Origin: Agriterribacter humi
Lineage (GTDB): Bacteria; Bacteroidota; Bacteroidia; Chitinophagales; Chitinophagaceae
Direction of reading: 5' to 3'
Assembly: GCF_009192765.1 (NCBI RefSeq)
Contig: NZ_VOHQ01000016.1
Span: 1 to 64,000, forward strand
DNA: 64,000 nucleotides
Positions 1 through 7,186 of this stretch are shown here, piece by piece. The position numbers were made by a program, and so were the translations under genes. The notes below the pieces were generated by a model. The model was not told the origin of the DNA. It did not search any database and was given only the letters and a program-made list of their open reading frames with translations. Positions within the stretch are counted from its first letter, which is position 1. The number at the start of each line of letters is the position of its first letter.

Positions 1-203
1 CGCTCCGATCATTTTACTACAGCTATCATTCACGATTCGGATGTTTCGTTCCCACGGCGGGTAGGCTGACGAGCAGTAGAACAAGGATTCAGCCTTTATA
101 CTACAGTTCAACCACTTACCACGGCCTGTCATTCCGACGCAGGAGGAATCTGCCTTCGCTCTGATCATTTCACTACGGTTATTATTCACAACTCAGATAC
201 TTC
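1..203 (+). repeat. R1 dispersed repeat, about 1.2 units at window edge
   Basis: This stretch holds the tail of one R1 unit and most of a second. The second starts near 128 with GTCATTCCGACGCAGGAGG and continues through the conserved TCTGATCATT and CAACTCAGATACTTCG blocks. The same unit recurs at 2.3-2.6 kb and 3.1-4.0 kb, and inverted near 31.4-31.5 kb. At position 203 the unit stops abruptly and is joined to the right half of another repeat (P). No gene is supported here; short ORFs in this stretch are repeat by-products. Confidence 0.8.
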
Positions 204-239
204 GAGCTATGCACATTGCCTGCATGCAGACCCCGGCGC
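204..239 (+). repeat. P palindromic repeat, right part only
   Basis: This is the right part of the P element (AGCTATGC, then TGCATGCA, then the GACCCCGGCGC arm). The left arm is missing and is replaced by R1 sequence. It lies 15 nt beyond the stop codon of the minus-strand esterase, which is the usual position of P elements in this window. Confidence 0.8.
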
Positions 240-254
240 GACACACAGAAAACA

Positions 255-1190
255 TTACGGCAACTGGCATTGCTGAAAGAAATCCCACAGCAGATCGTTG
301 GCATTGATAGCCGCTGATGGCTCATCGCTGCCCGCCCGTCCCGGCAGTCCGCCCGGCCACGCATGACCGCCATCCTGCGTTAAATAATATTGAACGGTTA
401 CATTATTATCACAACCCTTCCATTGGGTGAGTGTATATTTATCCTCAGACACTATTTCCGTAAGCGGCGCACATCCATTTATTGCCGACCATACATTGAG
501 CACGGAGTCAACCGGTGGAAAATAAGCGTTGCTGAAACCTGTTCCTTTGCCACCCTGGTAAGGCACATGGGTATCGGGTGCAGCATGCATGTGCAAAACA
601 GGTACCGGCCGCAAGGGGCTGCAGGGTTGCGTAGCCACCATGGAACAGGCATTTACCGCTATGGCGGCAATTTTATTGGATAACGCGCAAGCGAGCCGGT
701 AAGCCATCATGCCTCCGTTTGAATGCCCGGTGGCATACAGCTTTCTGGGGTTAATCTTATATTGCAGGATTAATTTATCCGCAAGGCGGCTAATAAACGC
801 TGCATCATCAATATTATTTTCAACCGCATAATCACAGCAACCGCCGGCGTTCCATGTTCTGGCTTTCAATGGGCCCGTACTTTGTACGCCTTCGGGATAT
901 ACCACGACAAAATGCGCAACGTTGGCCTTTTCAGTAAGTTTCGAAGAAGATTCAAACTGGGCGGCGTCACCTCCTCCCCCATGCATGGCAATAACCAATG
1001 CAAAACCAGAGGAATCATAATAAACAGGAGGAAGATTGAGCGTGTAGGTTCTTATCCTTCCATCAACCATAATGGTATCGTTAAATCGGTATTCCTGCAC
1101 CGTTGCGGCATCGTTTTTTTTGCTGCAGTTTACACATAAAAAAAGAGTGAAGCATAGTAAACCACCATATGCGATTGTGCATTTTGTCAT
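255..1190 (-). CDS. Secreted alpha/beta-hydrolase, PHB depolymerase / feruloyl esterase (LpqC) family
   Basis: The 311-residue protein is probably a secreted or lipid-anchored esterase acting on polyhydroxyalkanoate or feruloyl-type esters; the substrate cannot be told from sequence. It starts with a hydrophobic segment ending at Cys22 followed by SKK. The box before that cysteine (LCVNC) is atypical, so lipidation is uncertain. The oxyanion loop HGGGGD lies near residue 70 and the nucleophile elbow GHSNGG near 155. An Asp in APDTHVPY and a His in GGHAWPG complete the expected triad. It stands alone, with a repeat directly downstream and a divergent AraC gene upstream. Family call firm, substrate unknown. 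Confidence 0.85.
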   Translation of the reverse strand: MTKCTIAYGGLLCFTLFLCVNCSKKNDAATVQEYRFNDTIMVDGRIRTYTLNLPPVYYDSSGFALVIAMHGGGGDAAQFESSSKLTEKANVAHFVVVYPEGVQSTGPLKARTWNAGGCCDYAVENNIDDAAFISRLADKLILQYKINPRKLYATGHSNGGMMAYRLACALSNKIAAIAVNACSMVATQPCSPLRPVPVLHMHAAPDTHVPYQGGKGTGFSNAYFPPVDSVLNVWSAINGCAPLTEIVSEDKYTLTQWKGCDNNVTVQYYLTQDGGHAWPGGLPGRAGSDEPSAAINANDLLWDFFQQCQLP

Positions 1191-1378
1191 GATTCCGGGA
1201 TTTAAAAAGTAATACAGCTAAGATTTATAAAACGCAAAAAAGTTTAAAATATGATGCGTTCATGCAGATGCCCGCCTTTTACAATCAATTATTACCGTTA
1301 ATGTAATTGAAGTGCACTGCAAGCTGCTATCTGCACAGGATGTCGCATTTATACAAACAGGTATACTGCATGAGCGCC

Positions 1379-1386
1379 TATATTTG
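1379..1386 (+). promoter_or_regulatory. Bacteroidota -7 box (TATATTTG)
   Basis: TATATTTG matches the Bacteroidota sigma-factor -7 consensus TAnnTTTG and lies 25 nt before the ATG at 1411. It supports 1411 rather than the more upstream in-frame ATG at 1312 as the start of the AraC gene. Confidence 0.55.
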
Positions 1387-1410
1387 CATCCATTTTTATA
1401 TTCCTCTTTC

Positions 1411-2250
1411 ATGAATGCAGCTATTTACGAACCAGGCCCCCTGCTAAGCAGGTACATTGATAACTTCATGCTGGTTGATATCAACTGGAAGGAAGCCACA
1501 CAGGAACATTCGGTATGGAGATTAATTCCATTCGGACAGGTTTCGATGCTTTTCTTATTTGGCGATGCGCATCAGTATAACCTCGAAGGCCCGCAATACG
1601 AAATGCAGCAAACCCGCAGGGCATTTATGGTAGGTCAGTTAACCCGGCCGATCTGGCTCAAATTTTCAGGACATACCCGCTTAATCAAGATCCAGTTTAA
1701 ATCTGCCGGCGTTCACCAGTTGTTGCCTTTTAATATGCAGGAATTCACCAACGAACCCAGCTTAGACCTGGAGGCGGTTTGGGGTGCGCCTGTAAACCTG
1801 CTGCTGGAAAAATTATATCATGCGCAAACAGATGAACAACGCATAGCGGACATGAAGCATTTCTTAGAAGAACGTATACTCCCGCCTTCTGAAATGATTG
1901 ATTATGTAGATTTCACTATTGGCCAGTTAAAGCTAAACAGGGGTAATCTATCCATTCAAACCATGGAAAAGCGCTTGGGCATTAGCGGGAGGCACCTCGA
2001 AAGATTGTTCCGTACAAAGGTGGGACTCTCACCGAAAGAATTAAGCAAGATCATCAGGCTCAACCATGCTTTGCAGGAACTAAAGGCAGATGCCGGCACT
2101 TCCCTGTTTTCCCTCTCCCATGCCACCGGTTATTACGACCAGGCACATTTTTCCAGGGACTTTAAAAGTATAGCCGGTGTTGCACCTTCCAGGCTGTTAT
2201 CCGAAGCATCCTCCGAATTATTTGTAACCCACGGCAAATGCTTTGTGTAA
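1411..2250 (+). CDS. AraC-family transcriptional regulator
   Basis: This is a one-component regulator of about 279 residues. The N-terminal part, beginning NAAIYEPGP, is a ligand or sensing domain of the kind seen in Bacteroidota AraC proteins (DUF6597-like). The C-terminal ~100 residues form the double helix-turn-helix, with LGISGRHLERLFRTKVG as the first unit and ATGYYDQAHFSRDFK as the signature second unit. I moved the start from 1312 to 1411 because a TAnnTTTG box lies within the longer ORF 25 nt before this ATG. The esterase gene is divergent and could be its target, but nothing in the sequence proves it. Confidence 0.85.
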   Translation: MNAAIYEPGPLLSRYIDNFMLVDINWKEATQEHSVWRLIPFGQVSMLFLFGDAHQYNLEGPQYEMQQTRRAFMVGQLTRPIWLKFSGHTRLIKIQFKSAGVHQLLPFNMQEFTNEPSLDLEAVWGAPVNLLLEKLYHAQTDEQRIADMKHFLEERILPPSEMIDYVDFTIGQLKLNRGNLSIQTMEKRLGISGRHLERLFRTKVGLSPKELSKIIRLNHALQELKADAGTSLFSLSHATGYYDQAHFSRDFKSIAGVAPSRLLSEASSELFVTHGKCFV

Positions 2251-2309
2251 TCAAGTTGAATTTTCCCGCAATGTATGATTCCCCAACATGACAAAGCAAG
2301 GGAATAGGG

Positions 2310-2640
2310 TTCAGCTTCTATACTACAGTTCAACCGCCCACTACGGCCTGTCATTCCGATGCAGTTTGGCTAATAGCAGGCAGGGAGGAATCCGTCTTCG
2401 CGTTAATCATTGCAGATACTTCGTTCCCGCCGCGGCGGCGGCAAACTCAGTATGACAAGCAGTAGAACAGGGGTTCAGCTTTATACTACAGTTCAATCGC
2501 CCACTACTGCCTGTCATTCCGACGCAGCTTGGCTAATAGCAGGCAGGGAGGAATCCATCTTCGCGTTAATCATTACAGGTGCTCACTGCGTCAACCCGGA
2601 CGGAAAAAGGGTCTGGCTTCGCTGCGATCATTCATCACCG
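2310..2640 (+). repeat. R1 repeat, two units
   Basis: Two R1 units begin with GTCATTCCGA at about 2350 and 2513 (163 bp apart). Each contains AGGCAGGGAGGAATCC, TTCGCGTTAATCATT and, in the first, the GC-rich CCGCCGCGGCGGCGG followed by CAAACTCAG. The second unit diverges after 2580 and runs to the stop codon of the GIY-YIG gene. The 106-residue ORF through it is a by-product. Confidence 0.85.
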
Positions 2641-2647
2641 TTAGAGA

Positions 2648-2995
2648 TCATAAATCCTTCCGGTGAAATAAATCCCGCGGAGGCCATTTATCATACAATT
2701 CACTATTCAGGAATTTCATTTCCGGATTAAATGCTTTAATTAATGCTATTTTCTTCTCCCTGCGCCATCCTTTTATTTCTTTCTCCCTTGCAATGGCGTC
2801 ATTCACATACCTGTAATCATCATAATAAAGCAGGTAAAAGGCATTGTATCTTCCCGTAAAAGTTTTTGGATCGCCCCTGCTGAGATAATGTTCAATAATT
2901 CTTTGCTGAAGGTCATTGGTCACTCCTGTATAAAGTACAGTCTTTGTGAAGTTGGTAACAATATAAACTGAGTACGCAGAATGGTGTGTTCTCAT
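2648..2995 (-). CDS. Stand-alone GIY-YIG nuclease domain protein
   Basis: The 115-residue protein is a single GIY-YIG catalytic module. The first strand reads SVYIVTNF and is followed by VLYTGVTNDLQQRIIEH, where the second Tyr, the Gly and the Arg sit at the family positions. NDAIAREKEIKGWRREKK carries the catalytic Glu region. The family is known in UvrC, homing endonucleases and many stand-alone bacterial proteins (COG2827-like) of unclear role. It has no separate DNA-binding domain. The gene lies between two blocks of R1 repeats, and R1-like sequence reaches its stop codon. A role in repeat or element mobility is speculation; a repair role is equally possible. Confidence 0.9.
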   Translation of the reverse strand: MRTHHSAYSVYIVTNFTKTVLYTGVTNDLQQRIIEHYLSRGDPKTFTGRYNAFYLLYYDDYRYVNDAIAREKEIKGWRREKKIALIKAFNPEMKFLNSELYDKWPPRDLFHRKDL

Positions 2996-3129
2996 AACAT
3001 GTAAGGTTAGCGTTTATTAAAGATAATTAAATTATCAGTTTTCCATTACGGAAACAGATGCTTTTTGGGTCCGGATGCGTCCTTCGTCAGCATAACAGTA
3101 GTAACAGTGTTGAGCATTTATAATAAAGC

Positions 3130-4015
3130 CAAACCAACAACCTACTGCCTGTCATTCCGACGAAGCCTGGCTATTGACAGGCAAGGAGGAATCCATCTTC
3201 GCGTTAATCATTGCAGATACTTCGTTTTCGCCGCGACGGCGGCAAACTCAGTATGACAGGCAGAGGGTGCTTTGTTCAGCTTCACTACCAAAGTTCAGCC
3301 ACATTGCCATTGCCTGTCATTCCGACGCAGCTTGGCTACTGGCAGGGAAGGAGGAATCCATCTTCGCTCCCGTCATTCTAATACGGGTATCATTCACAAT
3401 TCAGATGCTTCGTTTCCGCCGCGACGGCGGCAAACTCAGCCCCGAAGCGCTTCGGGTACAAGCAGCGGGTACTTTGTTCAGCTTTATACTACAGTTCAAT
3501 CTTGCACTACTGCCTGTCATTCCGACGAAGCCTGGTTACTGGCGCAGGCAGGTAGGAATCCATCTTCGCTCTGATCATTTTACTACGGTTATCATTCACA
3601 ACTCAGATACTTCGTTCCCGCCGCGGCGGCGGCAAACTCAGTATGCCAAGCAGAGGGTACTTTGTTCAGCTTTATACTACAGTTCAATCTTGCACTACTG
3701 CCTGTCATTCCGACGAAGCCTGGTTACTGGCGCAGGCAGGGAGGAATCCATCTTCGCTCTGATCATTTTACTACGGTTATCATTCACAATTCAGATGTTT
3801 CGTTCCCGCCGCGGCGGCGGCAAACTCAGTATGACAAGCAGTAGAACAGGGGTTCAGCTTCTATTCTATCGTCCAACCGCCCACTACTGCTTGTCATTTC
3901 GATGCAGCTTGGCCACTAGCAGGCAGGGAGGAATCCACTTTCGCTCCAATCATTTTACTACGGTTATCATTTACAATTCAGATGCTTCCCTCCCGCCAAT
4001 GACAGGTCGGTTTCA
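3130..4015 (+). repeat. R1 tandem array, five units
   Basis: Units begin with GTCATTCCGA (or a close variant) at about 3151, 3316, 3516, 3704 and 3893, so the spacing is 165, 200, 188 and 189 bp. Each unit holds GGAGGAATCCATCTTCGC, TACGGTTATCATT, CAGATACTTCGTT and CCGCCGCGGCGGCGG followed by CAAACTCAGTATG. A 284-residue ORF runs through the array in one frame, but its protein is the translated repeat several times over and is not accepted as a gene. The spacing is far too long and the units too variable for a CRISPR array. The stretch 2996-3129 shows nothing clear. Confidence 0.9.
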
Positions 4016-4075
4016 TACAAGTTTTTGAATCCCATTCACCGCAACTTTGCATTGTTATTAAAACTTAAAATAAAT

Positions 4076-4555
4076 ATGAACGCAACAGATCAAACAGAAA
4101 CGATCAAAGCCACCACAGGATACCGCCGCTACCAGGGTGGATATTTCAAAGTGCTGATAGCACCCGAAACAACACAGGGCAATATGGCACTGCTTGAAAT
4201 GGCATTGCCCAAAGGCGCTGAACCTCCCCCGCATATACATACAAGGGAAGACGAAAGCTTTTATCTGCAGGAAGGAGAAATTATTTTTTATATAGGCGAT
4301 AAAACAATACATGCCCGAGCCGGTGATGCGGTATATGCACCACGACGGATTGCCCATCATTTTAAAATTCAATCGGCTTCGGCAAAATTCCTGAACCTGA
4401 TCACACCGGGAAATTTATTGTATTATTTCCTCGAATTCAGCGAACCCGAAACAGGCGCCGTGCCGGTTATAGCTCCGCAGGGACCGCCCTCTGCAGAACG
4501 CGTTGAAAAAATGATGGGGCAGCTAATGGGAACCTACGGTATTGAGGCTCCCTAA
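4076..4555 (+). CDS. Cupin-domain protein
   Basis: This is a 159-residue single-domain cupin. Motif 1, near residues 48-65, reads PPPHIHTREDESFYLQEG, with the metal-ligand pattern HxH(x4-5)E. Motif 2 reads GDAVYAPRRIAHHFK with the third His. Such proteins (quercetin-dioxygenase-like) bind a divalent metal and may be oxygenases or sensors. The start was taken at 4076 rather than 4025 because the longer N-terminus is translated repeat border and 4076 follows an A-rich leader typical of this phylum. The R1 array ends about 60 nt upstream. Substrate unknown. Confidence 0.85.
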   Translation: MNATDQTETIKATTGYRRYQGGYFKVLIAPETTQGNMALLEMALPKGAEPPPHIHTREDESFYLQEGEIIFYIGDKTIHARAGDAVYAPRRIAHHFKIQSASAKFLNLITPGNLLYYFLEFSEPETGAVPVIAPQGPPSAERVEKMMGQLMGTYGIEAP

Positions 4556-4566
4556 ATGATTTATCA

Positions 4567-4896
4567 ATGCCCGGTAACAGCCGCATATATATTACACCAG
4601 GCGTTTTCTTTTATAAGGCATCCTGCGGAGCTGTGGTAGTAGTGCATATCGAAAATTGTTTGCTGCAACTCACCTCCGGAGCCGGAGAACTGCTGGTGGG
4701 ATATTTAAAAGTGATCAAAGCCTACTTTACCGCTTTTAAAAATCACAGGGAATTAACAAACGAATATTACAGGGAAATCGCAAAACAACTTAACCGCAAA
4801 AACAGCATCATCCGGTTAAAGGAAATTTCCAGTTTAATACAACAAATGGGTTGCATCAGCGATTGGGAATACCATCATAAAAATCAGCCGGAATAA
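4567..4896 (+). CDS. Small hypothetical protein
   Basis: This is a 109-residue ORF that starts 11 nt after the cupin stop codon, so it could be a second gene of the same transcript. I do not recognise the family. The first half is mildly hydrophobic (SCGAVVVVHIENCLLQL). The second half is polar, helical and coding-like, with Lys-rich segments such as NEYYREIAKQLNRKNS and LKEISSLIQQMG. The true start could be internal. It could equally be a decayed remnant. Confidence 0.35.
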   Translation: MPGNSRIYITPGVFFYKASCGAVVVVHIENCLLQLTSGAGELLVGYLKVIKAYFTAFKNHRELTNEYYREIAKQLNRKNSIIRLKEISSLIQQMGCISDWEYHHKNQPE

Positions 4897-4987
4897 AAAC
4901 ATCCATCAACAGTTAACAACAAAATTTTAACCGCAAAAAAGCGAATGGAAATCGCTATGCCGGTTCAACAGTAAAAAATAAAGCAAA

Positions 4988-5599
4988 ATGAAAAAAACAA
5001 TTACAACATGCTTTTGGTCCGCAATGATATTGATGGCGGCCTGCAAAAAAACGAACCAACGGGGAGAAACACAATACAAATTAAACAGCAACTCAGTAGT
5101 GGAATGGAAGGGAACAATGGACAATGGTTTTAACAATGGTTCCTTCGATATTTCGGAAGACTACATTATTGTGAAGCAGGGAAAAATAACAGGGGGAAGT
5201 TTTGTGTTTCCTATTGTTTCCATAAAGAATTTCAATTTGCCGGACTCATTAAAAGAACAATTGCTGCATCATCTTAAAAGCGCAGATTTTTTTAACATGG
5301 CGCTTTATCCCGAAGCTTCTTTCAGTATAACAAAAGTGCAGCCTTACCCCGGTGGCATTCCAGATGCAATAGCCGGCGCGAATTATTTGATTGGAGGTAA
5401 CTTTACCATGCTTGGTAAAACGAACGCGATAAGTTTTCCTGCCGATATCAATATAACAGGAAACAAATTATCGGTGGAAGCAAAATTCGAAATAGACCGC
5501 ACAAAATGGGGAATGCATTATGCATCAGACCCCGATGCCGGGCTTTATATCCATAAGGATGTGCAACTCTACTTTAAACTTTCAGGTGAAAGGAAGTAA
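4988..5599 (+). CDS. YceI-domain lipoprotein
   Basis: The 203-residue protein is an outer-membrane or periplasmic lipocalin-like beta-barrel of the YceI family, which binds isoprenoid or amphiphilic lipids. The N-terminal signal ends in LMAACKK, a good lipobox with Cys about residue 19. Family landmarks are HLKSADFFNMALYPEASF, GNFTMLGKTNAISFPA and EIDRTKWGMHYASD near the C-terminus. It stands alone, downstream of the cupin and the small hypothetical gene. A perfect hairpin at 5759-5782 could end its transcript. Confidence 0.9.
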   Translation: MKKTITTCFWSAMILMAACKKTNQRGETQYKLNSNSVVEWKGTMDNGFNNGSFDISEDYIIVKQGKITGGSFVFPIVSIKNFNLPDSLKEQLLHHLKSADFFNMALYPEASFSITKVQPYPGGIPDAIAGANYLIGGNFTMLGKTNAISFPADINITGNKLSVEAKFEIDRTKWGMHYASDPDAGLYIHKDVQLYFKLSGERK

Positions 5600-5758
5600 T
5601 CATAGAAATGTCTTTCAACCTTTTAAACAACAGTTTGTTGCATAATTTATGCCAATGACAGATAAAGATAGGTGGTTCTTTTTACTGCCAATGACATCTT
5701 AGTGAGACTATTGTTTATCGGCCAGTTGCAAGTTGTATTAGACTGCTATTTTTTCTTT

Positions 5759-5782
5759 GTTACTTTTTGCGGAAAAAGTAAC
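5759..5782. repeat. Perfect hairpin GTTACTTTTT / AAAAAGTAAC
   Basis: A 10-bp stem (GTTACTTTTT and AAAAAGTAAC) closes on a GCGG loop. It lies 160 nt after the YceI gene. It resembles short repeats scattered through many Bacteroidota genomes and might serve as a transcription terminator, but it is not followed by a T-run on the plus strand. Confidence 0.6.
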
Positions 5783-6016
5783 CAAAAGCCGCACGAAAAC
5801 GAATACGGCCCGTTTTCGTGGAGCGCCCTGATCGAGCTGCACTACTACTGTGATTTCAGCAATAGAACGCTAATGCTTTCTCAACTTATTGCATCCAGAA
5901 TATAAACCAACTTACCAACTGATCAACTATGATGATAACTATTTGCTGTAGCCGGGTACCCAATAGTAGACACGACCCACGGCGAAGTAAGTGACAAGAA
6001 AAAAAGACTAATTTTT

Positions 6017-6048
6017 ATGCAGCTTGCCTGCCGGCAGGCAAGCTGCAT
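6017..6048. repeat. 32-bp perfect palindrome
   Basis: The left half ATGCAGCTTGCCTGCC is followed at once by its exact reverse complement GGCAGGCAAGCTGCAT, with no loop. It sits 12 nt before a P element and downstream of the minus-strand VOC gene. Confidence 0.9.
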
Positions 6049-6059
6049 CACAGTGACAA

Positions 6060-6105
6060 GCGCCGGGGTCGCATAGCTATGCACATTGCTCGCAGCCCCC
6101 GGCAC
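6060..6105 (+). repeat. P palindromic repeat
   Basis: This copy has the left arm GCGCCGGGGTC, the inner palindrome GCATAGCTATGC and a diverged right arm (GCCCCCGGCAC). It ends 8 nt beyond the stop codon of the minus-strand VOC gene at 6114. Confidence 0.85.
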
Positions 6106-6113
6106 AACGCAGT

Positions 6114-6557
6114 TTATTTCGCTTTTTCCGCGCAGTTAAACATCCATTGCACGCCAAACTTATCTTTACAACTGCCGAAGTAATCACCCCAAAACATATC
6201 CTGTAATTCCATTTCAACCTTCCCGCCGGCGGAAAGTGCGTCAAATAATCTTTTCGTTTCTTCCCTGGTATCGGGTTCAAGATTGATATAAACATTGTTA
6301 CCGAAGTTCATTTTAAAACCCATGGATTCGGGAGCATCGGTTCCCATTAGTACATGTCCGCCCAAAATAGGAAGTGCAATATGCATCACCAGGTTCTTAT
6401 CTGCGTCTGCCAGTGGGGGCACTCCTTCCTGTGGCGGAACATCGCCCATGCGGGCAATGCCTGGTCCGCTGAATTCGCCGCCAAAAACAGATTTGTAAAA
6501 CAGAAATGCTTCCTCTGTGTTACGCGCAAAATTGAGATAAGTGCTAACGCTTGCCAT
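6114..6557 (-). CDS. VOC-superfamily protein, PhnB-like
   Basis: The 147-residue protein belongs to the PhnB-type vicinal-oxygen-chelate (glyoxalase fold) group. It starts ASVSTYLNFARNTEEAFLFY with the FGGEF turn typical of PhnB homologues, and ends MFWGDYFGSCKDKFGVQWMF. The fold is known; the substrate is not. The start was moved to 6557 because an in-frame ATG there opens the conserved domain and a promoter box CAAATATA (minus strand TATATTTG) lies 31 nt upstream. A P repeat follows its 3' end. Confidence 0.85.
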   Translation of the reverse strand: MASVSTYLNFARNTEEAFLFYKSVFGGEFSGPGIARMGDVPPQEGVPPLADADKNLVMHIALPILGGHVLMGTDAPESMGFKMNFGNNVYINLEPDTREETKRLFDALSAGGKVEMELQDMFWGDYFGSCKDKFGVQWMFNCAEKAK

Positions 6558-6587
6558 AATGCAGGTTTTAATTATTAATACGTTCAA

Positions 6588-6595
6588 CAAATATA
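6588..6595 (-). promoter_or_regulatory. -7 box (TATATTTG) of the VOC gene
   Basis: On the minus strand this reads TATATTTG, matching the Bacteroidota consensus TAnnTTTG, 31 nt before the chosen ATG at 6557. Confidence 0.5.
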
Positions 6596-6709
6596 TTTCA
6601 TCCTTTAAGAACGGGGCACCCTGTGGTGCGACAGATTAAAGGGGTGAATGCGCCAAAAAACCAATTTTTATAATTTCGTCAGTGAGAAATAAAGCATTGC
6701 AGTGCTTCC

Positions 6710-7132
6710 TTAACCTTCAACAAGTTTCTTAATCGTGGCAATAGCGCCTCTCCAATAGAAGTTGTAATGCCTGTAAATAGCATCCGTTGGGAAATTTTCA
6801 ACAGTAACGGTCAGCCTGGTTTCGTTATCCATCGGCTCAAGCCTGAACGTTGTGGAAGTATAGTTTTCCGGCCGGTCGGGCAGCCGGGATACGGAATTGA
6901 GACCTGTGTATTTCAGTTGCCTGTTCTTTTCAAAGCGCTCCACCACGCCTTTATTTTCAAAGCCCACATGATGAAATCCTTTTACGGTAATGGGTCCTTT
7001 AACGGTCCAATCCGTTTCAATAACAAGGTTCATTTCCGGGTCTCCCATCCAAAGTTTCATCAGGTCCGGCTTTGTGAGACAGTCCCAAACTTTTTCCGGT
7101 GCAGCAGCGATATCCAATGCATATTCGATCAT
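6710..7132 (-). CDS. SRPBCC / AHSA1-family protein
   Basis: This is a START-like ligand-binding protein of about 140 residues. Conserved features are the opening ALDIAAAPEKVWDCLT, the strand TDWTVKGPITVKGFHH, the central SRLPDRPENYTSTTFRL and the C-terminal helix FYWRGAIATIKKLVEG. AHSA1-type proteins bind hydrophobic ligands, but this group has no assigned role. The start at MIEYALD (7132) fits the domain; an in-frame ATG at 7174 would add 14 residues. Confidence 0.85.
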   Translation of the reverse strand: MIEYALDIAAAPEKVWDCLTKPDLMKLWMGDPEMNLVIETDWTVKGPITVKGFHHVGFENKGVVERFEKNRQLKYTGLNSVSRLPDRPENYTSTTFRLEPMDNETRLTVTVENFPTDAIYRHYNFYWRGAIATIKKLVEG

Positions 7133-7186
7133 AATGTCAATTGTAGTTCCAGGGTCCCTCATGAATTGTACCAACGCGCCGCATGC

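Larger units (their letters stand above)
5600..6059. other. Intergenic region with palindromes and dispersed-repeat fragments
   Basis: No credible gene is present. The region holds a 24-bp hairpin (5759-5782), a segment near 5849-5880 that recurs in altered form at 40622-40655, and a 32-bp perfect palindrome (6017-6048). The 77-residue ORF through 5672-5905 is translated repeat, not a gene. Confidence 0.7.

Noticed and set aside
3130-4015. CRISPR-like array
   Set aside because: The period is 165-200 bp, units are variable and there are no 30-40 bp spacers or cas genes.
3174-4028. A 284-residue plus-strand ORF through the R1 array
   Set aside because: The protein is the same repeat translated several times, with repeated SIFA and SFP(P)RRRQTQY runs. 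No start signal or domain is present, so it is a by-product of the repeat.
5672-5905. A 77-residue plus-strand ORF
   Set aside because: It is translated from a hairpin and dispersed repeat sequence; no real protein features.
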